From NCBI GenBank assembly GCA_018400435.1, contig JAGYMW010000017.1, forward strand, positions 1 to 37,180: a stretch of DNA of 37,180 nt, in the 5' to 3' direction. How positions within the stretch are numbered: position 1 is the first letter of the stretch; every line of letters begins with the position of its first letter. This DNA comes from Bacillota bacterium. GTDB lineage: Bacteria > Bacillota > Dethiobacteria > DTU022. The position numbers were made by a program, and so were the translations under genes. The notes beneath the pieces were generated by a model that was not told where the DNA came from, did no database searches, and saw only the letters and a list, made by a program, of their open reading frames with translations. Positions 27,282 through 37,056 of the stretch are shown here, piece after piece.

Positions 27282-29036
27282 TTACCGGTGAAGATCCATG
27301 AAGCGTTCCATGTAATAAAGGAAGATCTGGCTGTAATAGCCGCTGAAGAGGTAATCGGCGGCATGGGCGGCATAAGGCATGTAAATAACCACGCAGCAAT
27401 CATTGTTGGCTTTGGCATAACTTTCCTTGAAATACCTTGCTGTTTCCATGGTGACAAGGCCGTCGTTGGTCCCCTGGAAGATCAAACAGGGAGGGCTGTC
27501 CGGGCGGATCAGGTTTTCTACGTCAATCCACTCGTCAGCGCCGCCGATCATTTTCAGAAACAGTGTAGCCCGGTTCGCCGGATAATAGGGGATATATCCT
27601 TTGACTTGAATCTTTGGATTGAAGAGGTCCTCATATTCACCGCTGCTCATGGCTAAAGCCAGGGCGGTAGACAGATGTCCTCCGGCTGAACCACCGCTTA
27701 TAAAAACAGACTCAGTTGAAGCTCCCAACTCGTCGGCATTTTCTACCAGGTAATCTGTAAATATGCCCAGGTGATTCATCATATCGTCAAGAGTAAAAGA
27801 CCCTTTCAGATGATCCGGGGCGCCGATAGATAAATTGACTGACCTGTTGGGTAATATACCGGTTGCACGGTCGACAATGTTATATAAGACGGCCAGCTGG
27901 GGAAAATCCACACTATCCGTTAAACCGTACTGAATGTCGAAGACCGTGTACCCAAGCGAAGCAAGATGTTTATTCATCTGCAGCATATTTGAAGCGCCCT
28001 TGTCTCCCACAACCCATGCTCCGCCGTGGATGCGGATAATTGTTGAACCCTCTCCTGGAAGGTTTTGAGCGCCGGGAAGAGGTCTAAAGAGATCATAATA
28101 TAGTTTTAATCCCTCACCTGTGCCATCTGAGCCCTCATAATAAAGGATATTTTTCCGGTATTCATAATTGCCCGGGAAATAGCCTAAGAAGTAACCGGGC
28201 AAAGAAAACCTGGTTGTTCGCAGTCGGGAAACAGTTTCAGGATCGATCCTCTCCCGCCAGTTATCACCAAAGGTGGTTTTGAAATCGGTTTCAATATCCT
28301 GGAGCGTTGAGGGGGTGGCAAACAGGGGCAGCATAAAAATGATCATCAGGATAAGGCCGACGGTGGTTACAGCCAGGCTAAAGGGGCGGCTGATGCTGCC
28401 ATATGACTTGAGAACGAGAATCGCCAGGGCCGGAGAGACGAAGGCGAGGAAGAGGGCGCAGGGGGAAACCGCAACCTGAAGCAGTCCTGGATAGCGGCTA
28501 AGCAGAATATAAGCGGGAAAGAAACCCAGGAGAAGAAAAACAGTCAATATCACAGTCAGTGTTTTTCTTTTTCCAGCTGAAGCAGGCTTAGCCTGGTCGT
28601 TTTTCCCTGCCTCGGAGACATTTACTGTACCTGCAGGGGCAGCTTGCCAGGTCAGGGCGGAATGGGCAGTCCCGATCAGCAGGACTGCCAGAAAGGGAAC
28701 ATACACGGCAGCAAGCATAATTACAATGGTTATATTGTGTTCGTAAACCGATGAGGCGGCGAAACCGGCTGCGGGTAGTAAAATCATTGCTGCAATTGAA
28801 ATTATCAGGTAGGTCGTTCCCCACTTCTTCAAAGCTCTGTTTATATCCCGATGGCAGTTGATATAGACAAGGTAAATGTTCAGCAGCAGTGCGGCCGGGA
28901 TCAGCAGCCCCAATACAGTCTGAAAAGGAGTCCCGTCCTGTAGAAAGGCAAAAAATATTATGTAGCAGGCGGAAATGATGTTGAACAGGAAAGCGATGCC
29001 AGCCGGGATTTTTCTCTTTAAAAATTCCTTCTTCAT
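27282..29036 (-). CDS. Membrane-anchored alpha/beta hydrolase (esterase/lipase-like)
   Basis: N-terminal multi-TM region; IRIHGGAWVVGDKG oxyanion motif; ISGGSAGGHLS nucleophile elbow; start 29036 after GAGGAG. Confidence 0.85.
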   Translation of the reverse strand: MKKEFLKRKIPAGIAFLFNIISACYIIFFAFLQDGTPFQTVLGLLIPAALLLNIYLVYINCHRDINRALKKWGTTYLIISIAAMILLPAAGFAASSVYEHNITIVIMLAAVYVPFLAVLLIGTAHSALTWQAAPAGTVNVSEAGKNDQAKPASAGKRKTLTVILTVFLLLGFFPAYILLSRYPGLLQVAVSPCALFLAFVSPALAILVLKSYGSISRPFSLAVTTVGLILMIIFMLPLFATPSTLQDIETDFKTTFGDNWRERIDPETVSRLRTTRFSLPGYFLGYFPGNYEYRKNILYYEGSDGTGEGLKLYYDLFRPLPGAQNLPGEGSTIIRIHGGAWVVGDKGASNMLQMNKHLASLGYTVFDIQYGLTDSVDFPQLAVLYNIVDRATGILPNRSVNLSIGAPDHLKGSFTLDDMMNHLGIFTDYLVENADELGASTESVFISGGSAGGHLSTALALAMSSGEYEDLFNPKIQVKGYIPYYPANRATLFLKMIGGADEWIDVENLIRPDSPPCLIFQGTNDGLVTMETARYFKESYAKANNDCCVVIYMPYAAHAADYLFSGYYSQIFLYYMERFMDLHR

Positions 29037-29233
29037 ACTTGCTCCTCTATGGCCAGTTAGGTTTTCCTTCAACAACTCTTTAGCTGTATTTATATTGCGA
29101 GAACGGTTTCTGTTGCTGCCCGGATTGACAATACTCGCTGCCTTTTAAAATTCTCTGAATATCAGTAGTTTCCCTTACAGTTAATTATTCTACTTAAACC
29201 TGTTTTAACTCTGAGCGAAGAAAATTCTATTGT

Positions 29234-29833
29234 TTACAACTCTCCCCGCAGATCGAGTTCATCGGCGGCTGCCTGCATGCCCTTGATTGTTTCCTCGATA
29301 ACTTCGCTTAAATCCATTCCCAGCATGGCGGCGCCTTCTTCGATGAGACCACGATCCACCCCGGCGGCAAAGTTTTTATTTTTAAATTTTTTCTTGACCG
29401 AGCTTACCTTCAGGTCCAGGACACTTTTGCTGGGCCTCATCAGGACGGTGGCCACGATCAGCCCGGTTAACTCGTCGATGGTATAGAGGACTTTTTCCAT
29501 CCTTTCTTTTGGTTCCACGTCGGTGCATATTTTCCAGCCGTGGCTCATTATCGCCCTGATATAATCTTCAGGCCAGCCTTCTTCCGTCAGGATCTCCTTA
29601 GTTTTGACGCAATGCTGTTCCGGATATTTTTCGTAATCCAGATCGTGTGCCAGGCCGATAACCCGCCATTTTTCGATGTCGTCTTCACCAAGTTTTTCAG
29701 CGAAGTGGACCATAACCGCTTCCACGGCCAGGGCATGTTTGATCAGGGAATCATTCTGATTGTACTTTTTTAAAAGGGTCATTGCAGTTTCCCGGGTCGG
29801 TTTTTCTGCCATTTCAGGTATCACTTCTTTCAT
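29234..29833 (-). CDS. HD-domain (HDIG-type) hydrolase-like protein
   Basis: KHALAVEAVMVHFAEKLGEDDIEKWRVIGLAHDLDYEKYPEQH; IMSHGW. Confidence 0.8.
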   Translation of the reverse strand: MKEVIPEMAEKPTRETAMTLLKKYNQNDSLIKHALAVEAVMVHFAEKLGEDDIEKWRVIGLAHDLDYEKYPEQHCVKTKEILTEEGWPEDYIRAIMSHGWKICTDVEPKERMEKVLYTIDELTGLIVATVLMRPSKSVLDLKVSSVKKKFKNKNFAAGVDRGLIEEGAAMLGMDLSEVIEETIKGMQAAADELDLRGEL

Positions 29834-30316
29834 TCAATTATTTATCAAAGCCTGTTCTAAAAAGTATCTCCGGGCAATACAGGCTGGTTTCTTATCTTCT
29901 ATTACACTGCTTTGAAATCCTGCAATAAAAATGACCGCTTACGCATAAGAAGTGAGAAACATCCGAATGATTCAATGGCGGTGGCGGCATCTGTCCCTTG
30001 TAGGTTCAAAGATAAGCTGTTGTAAAAGAAATATAATTCCCCTGAGATATTTAAACCATGCAGGCATGCTGTGTAGTTATCGCGGAAATTAGCAGGGAAA
30101 GGGGAGAAAAGCGAAAAAGGAATCTCATGTTCGGTTAAAACAAACTTTCATATAAGGAGTAAGGTTCCTCTCTGATTTAGTTCGATCAGTAAAGGACAAA
30201 GACCTGTTAGTAACGATGAAGGTAGAAGAAATATTCTAAATTATATTTGTTATAATATATGTTGATAAAGGGCATTAAGAAAGGTTGATCCTGTTTTAGG
30301 CAAAAGGGGTAATATT

Positions 30317-30859
30317 ATGGAAATAAGAGAATCAACTGAAGCGGATTTCAAAGGACTGTTGGCAGTGGGACGACAGGCTTTTGGAGATGAGGAGGGACCG
30401 GAAATAGTGGAACTTGTTCAGTGGCTGATGGTAGACACTACTGCGGAGCCGCGTCTTTCCATGGTGGCGGTGAAGGGACGCCGGATAGTCGGTCATATTC
30501 TTTTTACGAGGGCAAAGATTAAGGCAAATGAACAGATAAAGACGGCATGCCTGGCTCCGCTTGCAGTGGCCGTTGACTATCAGAACCGCGGTATTGGCAG
30601 AAGGCTTGTCGAGGAGGGCTTAAGGTTATTAAAGGAAAGAGGCGTTGAACTGGTTTTTGTCCTCGGGCATCCCACTTATTACCCTCGCTGCGGGTTCAAA
30701 CCGGCAGGCCCTTTCGGTTTTGCTACTCCCTATCCCATCGCGGAGAAAGATGCCGATGCCTGGATGGTCTGCGAACTGCAACCGGGTCTCCTGGGTGTGG
30801 TAAAGGGACGGGTGCTTTTTGCCGATACTTTGCACAACCCCAAATACTGGAGCAATTGA
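30317..30859 (+). CDS. GNAT family N-acetyltransferase
   Basis: LAPLAVAVDYQNRGIGRRLVEEGL, FVLGHPTYYPRCGFKPA. Confidence 0.88.
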   Translation: MEIRESTEADFKGLLAVGRQAFGDEEGPEIVELVQWLMVDTTAEPRLSMVAVKGRRIVGHILFTRAKIKANEQIKTACLAPLAVAVDYQNRGIGRRLVEEGLRLLKERGVELVFVLGHPTYYPRCGFKPAGPFGFATPYPIAEKDADAWMVCELQPGLLGVVKGRVLFADTLHNPKYWSN

Positions 30860-30992
30860 TTATCCATCAGACTGTAATCTTGTCGTGATAACGGCAGTAA
30901 CCTGGTAAGGGCTAATATTTTTGGCTGATAAAGGTTTTGCGGTTTTGAACCTGATATGGATTGATTGATTCTCAAAAAAAGGAGCAAAATGG

Positions 30993-31949
30993 ATGAGCGG
31001 TATGGACATCGACAAAAAGTTGGCTGTCCGGACGGAAGGTTTGACCAAACAATTCGGGAAAAACCGGCTTGCAGTGGACAACCTTGACCTGGATATTAAA
31101 AAAGGTGAAATTTTTTCCTTGCTTGGTCCAAACGGTGCCGGCAAAACGACCACTATTAAGATGCTCTGCTGCCTGCTTAAGCCGACCGGTGGCACGGCCC
31201 GGATAATGGGTTTGGATATTCTTAAGAATCCGGCTAAGATCAAGCAGATCATAAATGTTTCACCCCAGGAGACGGCTGTCGCTCCCCACCTGAGTGTTCT
31301 GGAGAACCTTGTTCTGGTTGGTCAAATCTACGGGCTGAGCGGCAGGGAGGCGAAACGACGGGCATATCGGCTTATCGAATTGATGAGCCTGAATGAAAGG
31401 CTTCGGGACCCGGCTAACAAACTGTCAGGAGGGCTCCTCCGTCGCCTCAGCATTGCCATGGCCCTTATCTCGGATCCGAAAGTACTTTTTCTTGATGAGC
31501 CGACCCTGGGGCTGGATCCGAAATCGAGAAAAACCCTCTGGTCCCTGATTCGCTACCTGCGGGGTAAGAAAACAGTCCTCCTGACAACTCACTATCTTGA
31601 AGAAGCAGATGCCCTTGCTGATAGGATTGCCATCATTGATCAGGGCAGGCTGGTAGCTCTTGGCACCTCTGAAGAGCTTAAAAGGCAGCTGGGTGGTATG
31701 CAGGTAATGACAGTTAAGGCTGATAGCCTGTCGCCTGCTGCCATGAAGAACCTGAAAAAGATCTATCCGCAAACAGCGATTGCCGATAGTCATCTAATAA
31801 TTAAGGCTGAAAAGCTTGATTTCAACAAAGTAGTTGATCTTTTGCGGGGTGAGGGAGTAAAGATTAACTGGTTATCGATGAAGGAGCCAACCCTGGATGA
31901 AATTTATCTGAAGATCACCGGGAGGAGCAGGGACAATGAGATTATTTAG
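30993..31949 (+). CDS. ABC transporter ATP-binding protein
   Basis: GPNGAGKTT Walker A, NKLSGGLLRRLS signature, KVLFLDEPTLGLDP Walker B. Confidence 0.93.
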   Translation: MSGMDIDKKLAVRTEGLTKQFGKNRLAVDNLDLDIKKGEIFSLLGPNGAGKTTTIKMLCCLLKPTGGTARIMGLDILKNPAKIKQIINVSPQETAVAPHLSVLENLVLVGQIYGLSGREAKRRAYRLIELMSLNERLRDPANKLSGGLLRRLSIAMALISDPKVLFLDEPTLGLDPKSRKTLWSLIRYLRGKKTVLLTTHYLEEADALADRIAIIDQGRLVALGTSEELKRQLGGMQVMTVKADSLSPAAMKNLKKIYPQTAIADSHLIIKAEKLDFNKVVDLLRGEGVKINWLSMKEPTLDEIYLKITGRSRDNEII

Positions 31950-32664
31950 CCTGGCCGGCCGCAACATGAAGGAAATTTACAGGGATCCCATCTCGTTGAT
32001 CCTGGGAATCGGAATGCCGGTTTTACTAATTTTGCTCTTTACCTCTATCGGGAAAGGTGCTCCCGTGGATATTTTCATGGTGGACATGCTCGTCCCGGCG
32101 GTGGCCATTTTCAGTTTTGGGTTTCTAATCATGTTTTCTGCAACCCTGCTGGTTAAGGATCGGCAGAGTGCCTTTCTGACCAGGCTGCTGGCAGCTCCTT
32201 TAACTTCTTCTGATTTTATTCTGGCTTACATATTACCCTTTATACCCTTTGCCCTGCTGCAGATAGCAGCAAGCATGGTTGCCGGTGTGGCGCTCGGAAT
32301 GTCTTTTACCAGCGGTACTTTTTACAGCCTTGCTATTTTAATTCCAGTTGCTGTAATCTGCATTGGTATTGGCATGGTCCTGGGTTCACTTTTTACGGAA
32401 AACCAGGTTGCCGCGGCCGGATCAATCATTATTGTTGTCATATCACTGTTCAGCGGAGCGTGGATGGATCTGGAAATGGTCGGCGGGATATTCGAAAAAA
32501 TTGGTTATATACTGCCCTTTGCTCACGCGGTGGATGCCTCCAGGGCAGTTATAAACGGGGCGCAGCTGTCCGCGGTAAGCGATAAGCTTTACTGGATTGT
32601 TTCCTACCTGGTAGTTTTTATTTGCGCCGGCATTTTATCCTTCTGGTGGAAGACAAAACGATAA
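31936..32664 (+). CDS. ABC-2 type transporter permease
   Basis: Overlaps the ATPase gene; 6-TM ABC-2 pattern; VKDRQSAFLTRLLAAPLTSSDFILAY. Confidence 0.88.
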   Translation: MRLFSLAGRNMKEIYRDPISLILGIGMPVLLILLFTSIGKGAPVDIFMVDMLVPAVAIFSFGFLIMFSATLLVKDRQSAFLTRLLAAPLTSSDFILAYILPFIPFALLQIAASMVAGVALGMSFTSGTFYSLAILIPVAVICIGIGMVLGSLFTENQVAAAGSIIIVVISLFSGAWMDLEMVGGIFEKIGYILPFAHAVDASRAVINGAQLSAVSDKLYWIVSYLVVFICAGILSFWWKTKR

Positions 32665-32790
32665 ACCATTAAAACAGGCCGGGCCTTGATCGGGAAAATA
32701 AAATGGAGTCCGGCCTGGAAGCTTCCCGGCAGTGAGATAAAAGAAATTTGACAGAAAGATGACTGGCAGGTGTTTTTTGCTTGCTTCCGT

Positions 32791-32991
32791 TTATTTTTTC
32801 GGTGCCTGCGGAATAATAATCGCGCAGACAATGTAGGCGATAAGCCCCGGGAAGAAAGCGCTGAAAATGGTGATCAGGGCCCAGATCAGGCGGACCAGGG
32901 TCACGTCGATCTCAAAATATTCGGCTATGCCGCCGCAGACACCGGACAGCATAACCTGAGTATTGGAGCGGTAAAGACGTTTCGGTTCCAT
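32791..32991 (-). CDS. PspC domain protein
   Basis: KRLYRSNTQVMLSGVCGGIAEYFEIDVTLVRLIWAL. Confidence 0.9.
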   Translation of the reverse strand: MEPKRLYRSNTQVMLSGVCGGIAEYFEIDVTLVRLIWALITIFSAFFPGLIAYIVCAIIIPQAPKK

Positions 32992-33081
32992 TGTTCATCC
33001 TCCTCATTTCAACTTATTAAGTTTAGGGCACCATCATTGCCCGTGGTGGCCTGAAGAATTGTTTTCGAAAAATGATTGTCC

Positions 33082-33825
33082 TTATTTCAGTGTATATTCT
33101 GCTGTAACCGTTCCCCTGACAATTATATCACCGGGAGTGATGGGAGTTTCCGCTGAGCCCATGGCCATCTCTTCCTGGACCATTTCATCCCGGAGCCTGA
33201 AGGGGACATAATCGCTTCTTTCCTCTTTGATACTGTGCAGGCCACCGAGTTTTTGACCGGCACTTTCAGCAATCGCCTCGGCTTTGCGGAAAGCCTGTTC
33301 TGTTGCTGCTCCCAGGGCTTCCATCAATAATTCCTGTGGATCCTTGAGTTCAAAAGAGATGTAATTGATATTGTTCGCCCCTGCTTTAACCGTTAGATCG
33401 ACGATTTCTCCCACGGCATCGAGCTTATCAGTAGTGGCGATAATCTCATTGGTTGCCTGGTAGTAAGTCGTTTCTTCTTCCATGGCCGGTTGTTCCCTGA
33501 CCCGGTCCCGATAAGTGTAAAGGGTATATGAACTAGTTTTCAGTTCTTCATCAGTTAATCCGTAATCTTTTAGAGCGTCCAGAACCGCATTGGCCAACCT
33601 GGCATTTTCTTTAACTGCATCTTCTGCCGAGGTGTCGCGGGTCATGATGGCAATACTGATTTTGGCCTGATCCGGTTCGGCGGTTATTTCCGCTTCCCCG
33701 TAAGTCTGAATAATGCTCGGGGAATCGGCAGAACCTGCAGCAGGCTGGTCTCCGCCACAGCCGGTAAGCAGCATAGCCACGACCAGCATAGCTGCAAGAA
33801 CAATAAATATGGTTTTGCCATGCAT
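33082..33825 (-). CDS. SIMPL-domain (DUF541) lipoprotein
   Basis: Lipobox LTGC; YGEAEITAEPDQAKISIAIMTRDTSAEDAVKENARLANAVLDALKDYGL; LMEALGAATEQAFRKAEAIAESAGQKLG. Confidence 0.85.
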   Translation of the reverse strand: MHGKTIFIVLAAMLVVAMLLTGCGGDQPAAGSADSPSIIQTYGEAEITAEPDQAKISIAIMTRDTSAEDAVKENARLANAVLDALKDYGLTDEELKTSSYTLYTYRDRVREQPAMEEETTYYQATNEIIATTDKLDAVGEIVDLTVKAGANNINYISFELKDPQELLMEALGAATEQAFRKAEAIAESAGQKLGGLHSIKEERSDYVPFRLRDEMVQEEMAMGSAETPITPGDIIVRGTVTAEYTLK

Positions 33826-34019
33826 AGTTCAAAGCCCCCTTTTTATTGGTATTGCTGATTTAAAAGTTAACCATGGTAATCTTAATAAATACTATTCATC
33901 CTGTTTCATTTATATCATAAACGTTTTTATCGGGGAAGAGGTAGAATGCTGAGTAATTTAAATTAACCCCGGTATAGACATAGATGGGGAAGAAATACTT
34001 GAATTGTAATATTGGCAAA

Positions 34020-35024
34020 TTAAATGATTATCTTTTCACCTACTTTGAGCGGCAGATAGCTGTCCTGAAAAGCATTTTGAAAGCGCTCCAGGCTCCAATC
34101 GGAACTATCATGGGCGGATAAAGATATTACCTTAATCCCTTTGTTTTTAATAGTGATTATAGCCTGATCTACACTTTTTTCATCAAGCCCTTTCCATGGG
34201 GGATTATCGGAAGCCACAATGTGCTGGAGATTAAGGGGACCGATGTTCATCCTTCCACCTTTAACTGGAAAGTGCAGCCCACCGATCAAACCGTAGATTG
34301 GTTCATCAAATAAAGAGCTTGCTCTTTCCAGAATTTTTTCTACGCTCTGATGTCCGCAGCCAACTATGATCACTATACCTTTACCTGCCACATTGATAGC
34401 CAGACTGTGTTCCAGAGTTTCTCCCAGCAAGAAAAGGTGGCGGGGGATAATACCTATACTGGCTATTCCCCTGTCAAGCCGGGTGGGTTCTTCAATTACA
34501 TTTACTTCCGGACCGGGATTCCATACCGACGGCTTTAGGGGAACGGGAGCGTAAACCGGGATTTTAGGCAGATCAACAGGTCCCTGTGAGATACTGAATG
34601 AATCATCCTTTTCGTCTTTTTTCCCTCCAACATGATCGAGATGAAGATGGCTAATAAAGATCAAGTCAATATCTTTTTCACTGTAACCAAGGGCGTGAAG
34701 ATTATGGAGAAGCGGTGAGGGATGTTCTTGATTCTTGTTTAAACCTGTATCCATGAGAATCTTTTTATCATCCACTTCTATAAGATATGAAACCCCGGCC
34801 TCAGTGCGCAGTTCTTTGTTATCTGTGTAGTAATCTACCAATGGAATGACAGTTAATTTATCAACAGTTCCCAGCGAAGAAATTTTTTTTACCGGAATGC
34901 TATCCAGTTTTTCTGCAGCCCTTTTCTTGCCCGACTTAAGCTGCAGCAGCTTTACAAGCAAAAAGATTATGACCAGAAGAATCATGACCAGTATAATGTA
35001 GAATAAAACCTGTAAAATCAACAT
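34020..35024 (-). CDS. Membrane-anchored MBL-fold metallohydrolase (COG1237-like)
   Basis: N-terminal TM; ISHLHLDHVGG; EHSLAINVAGKGIVIIVGCGHQSVEKIL; start 35024 after GGAGGG. Confidence 0.85.
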   Translation of the reverse strand: MLILQVLFYIILVMILLVIIFLLVKLLQLKSGKKRAAEKLDSIPVKKISSLGTVDKLTVIPLVDYYTDNKELRTEAGVSYLIEVDDKKILMDTGLNKNQEHPSPLLHNLHALGYSEKDIDLIFISHLHLDHVGGKKDEKDDSFSISQGPVDLPKIPVYAPVPLKPSVWNPGPEVNVIEEPTRLDRGIASIGIIPRHLFLLGETLEHSLAINVAGKGIVIIVGCGHQSVEKILERASSLFDEPIYGLIGGLHFPVKGGRMNIGPLNLQHIVASDNPPWKGLDEKSVDQAIITIKNKGIKVISLSAHDSSDWSLERFQNAFQDSYLPLKVGEKIII

Positions 35025-35260
35025 TTGAATCCCTCCAGAAAAGAAATTTTTATACCTCATGAGACAGTGTCGAAATGGACTATAGGCCTGCTTGCCAGGT
35101 ACCGGGCAAAATATTTTTCGGAGATTTATACTATATATTCATTATTGCAGTTTAAATATTGTTTGTAAACTAATAATTAGTTCAACCGTCTAATATTGAA
35201 AAGGATTTAGGTTTGTAATTAAGTACATATTTACAAGCTTTATTCCTTTGTTAAAATGAA

Positions 35261-35446
35261 GTGGACGGCTACGGTTTATTCATCCAGAGCATTATCGATT
35301 TCCTGGTCATTGTTCTGGTAATCTTCTTTTTGATCAGGGCCATCAACTCGTTTAAGAAGAAGGAAAAGGAAGCAACTGCAACATCGGTTCCTTCCAGTGA
35401 AGAAATTTTGCTTGCTGAGATAAGGGATATACTGAAAGAAAAGTGA
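35261..35446 (+). pseudogene. MscL C-terminal half (TM2 + C-terminal helix), N-terminal half absent
   Basis: DGYGLFIQSIIDFLVIVLVIFFLIRAINSFKKKEK...EEILLAEIRDILKEK resembles the MscL C-terminus; no TM1/FRGNV-like sequence upstream. Confidence 0.75.
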
Positions 35447-35515
35447 GTTTGGAGCGAAGGTTTTAGGAAATTGGTTTTGGCTGGAATAATTAAGTGCGAT
35501 ATTTGAAGATCATGA

Positions 35516-35541
35516 GGGGAGCGTGGCAGCGCTCCTTTTTA
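35516..35541 (+). terminator. Intrinsic terminator
   Basis: GGAGCG-TGGCAG-CGCTCC-TTTTT. Confidence 0.75.
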
Positions 35542-35787
35542 AACATGATTCATTTAAAGAGTTTTGTATCGTGCTTTCCTGATGCTTAATCTCCCTGAAA
35601 AAGTGCTCATATAACATGATAATGTCGGTGACCGGAGCAGGCGGTACTGATCAGCAAAATGGAGCCGGATTGATTCCTCAATTTTCCCATAAAAAGTGTT
35701 ATAATGCCTGTGTGATCAAAGATTGTGACCAGGAGCAATTTCTGATGTGCCGGAAATTATTTTTAGGATGGAAGGAGGTTTGGCAGC

Positions 35788-36855
35788 GTGTTCAAGAAAG
35801 CCATCGGGCAATCATATAAAGCGGGTTTACCCCCCGGTTCTTTAGTTCACGTTGGAGAATTAAAGAGCGATACGACTGAAGTTACGGTGTGCGAATATGA
35901 TAAAGATTTTTACCGGGAGAATAAAACATCTGAACCCGAAGAATGCCTCTCCCTGCTTGAAAAGGAAGCTGTTGTAGTATGGGTCAACCTTGACGGCCTG
36001 GCTGATATTGAAATGCTGCAGAGAATAGGTGATTTTTTTAACCTGCATCGTCTAACCCTGGAAGATATTTTAAACAACGAGCAGCGGCCGAGGCAGGAAG
36101 CCTATGAAAATTATACCTATGTTGTATTAAAGGCACTGGTTTACAACGATGATCAAAACCGGATTGACACTGAACAGGTCAGCATCGTAATAGGCGGCAA
36201 TTACGTGTTCTCTGCATGTGAGCGGAAAACGGAATTATTTGATACTTTACGTAAACGCCTTGCTTCGGATAAGAGCGGTATTCGTAAAAAGGGTGCTGAT
36301 TACCTGGCCTATGCAATTATGGATATAGTGGTGGATGGCTATTTCCCCGTACTGGAAAAAGTGAGTGGTCACCTGGAAAACCTTGAAGAATTACTGCTGG
36401 AAAAACCGGAAGAAAAAAATCTTCATGCAGTACACCGCCTGAAAAGGGAAATGCTTGGCATGCGTCAGGCAGTATGGCCTTTAAGAGAGGCCTTAATTGG
36501 CCTGGAAAAATCTGATTCAATATTTATCCAAACTGATAATGCTTTTCACCTGCGTGATGTTTATTCCCACACTGTCCAGATTATTGAGACGGCCGAAATC
36601 TACCGGGAAATTCTGTCCGGCCTGCTCGAAATCTATCTTTCCAGTGTTAACAACCGGCTGAATGAAGTAATGAAAATCCTGACCATTTTTGCAGCCATTT
36701 TTATCCCTTTGACCCTGATTTCCGGTATTTACGGGATGAACTTTGCATATATGCCGGAACTGAACTGGCGTTATGGTTATCCCTTTTCCCTTGGCCTGAT
36801 GGCAGCGGTGGCTATCTTCATGCTTCTTTATTTCAGGCGAAAGAAATGGTTTTAA
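35788..36855 (+). CDS. corA: Magnesium/cobalt transporter CorA
   Basis: C-terminal YGMNFAYMPELNWRYGYPFSLGLM (GMN motif); N-terminal WVNLDGLADIEMLQRIGDFFNLHRLTLEDILN. Confidence 0.95.
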   Translation: MFKKAIGQSYKAGLPPGSLVHVGELKSDTTEVTVCEYDKDFYRENKTSEPEECLSLLEKEAVVVWVNLDGLADIEMLQRIGDFFNLHRLTLEDILNNEQRPRQEAYENYTYVVLKALVYNDDQNRIDTEQVSIVIGGNYVFSACERKTELFDTLRKRLASDKSGIRKKGADYLAYAIMDIVVDGYFPVLEKVSGHLENLEELLLEKPEEKNLHAVHRLKREMLGMRQAVWPLREALIGLEKSDSIFIQTDNAFHLRDVYSHTVQIIETAEIYREILSGLLEIYLSSVNNRLNEVMKILTIFAAIFIPLTLISGIYGMNFAYMPELNWRYGYPFSLGLMAAVAIFMLLYFRRKKWF

Positions 36856-37007
36856 TGGGCCGGGTGTTTGTGTTATCCCTGCTGATTAAAATTCCATATA
36901 TCGGGTGGATCATCAATCTGGCTTCGGTACTCTTTGCCGCCGGTGCATTTATCCTTTATATGGTCGACAAAAAGACTAAAACGGACATTACAGTGGAAGA
37001 GCAATAA
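36846..37007 (+). CDS. Short hydrophobic protein (53 aa) overlapping the corA 3' end; possible fragment
   Basis: MVLMGRVFVLSLLIKIPYIGWIINLASVLFAAGAFILYMVDKKTKTDITVEEQ; alternative start ATG 36855. Confidence 0.45.
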   Translation: MVLMGRVFVLSLLIKIPYIGWIINLASVLFAAGAFILYMVDKKTKTDITVEEQ

Positions 37008-37056
37008 GGTAACGAAATTTATTAGTCGCAAATTAATCTCAAGGAGAACAGCAAGA

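Noticed and set aside
32675-32717. Inverted repeat CAGGCCGG...CCGGCCTG between the ABC permease and pspC
   Set aside because: 27-nt loop and no T-run; may be a weak terminator for convergent genes, but not strong enough to list.
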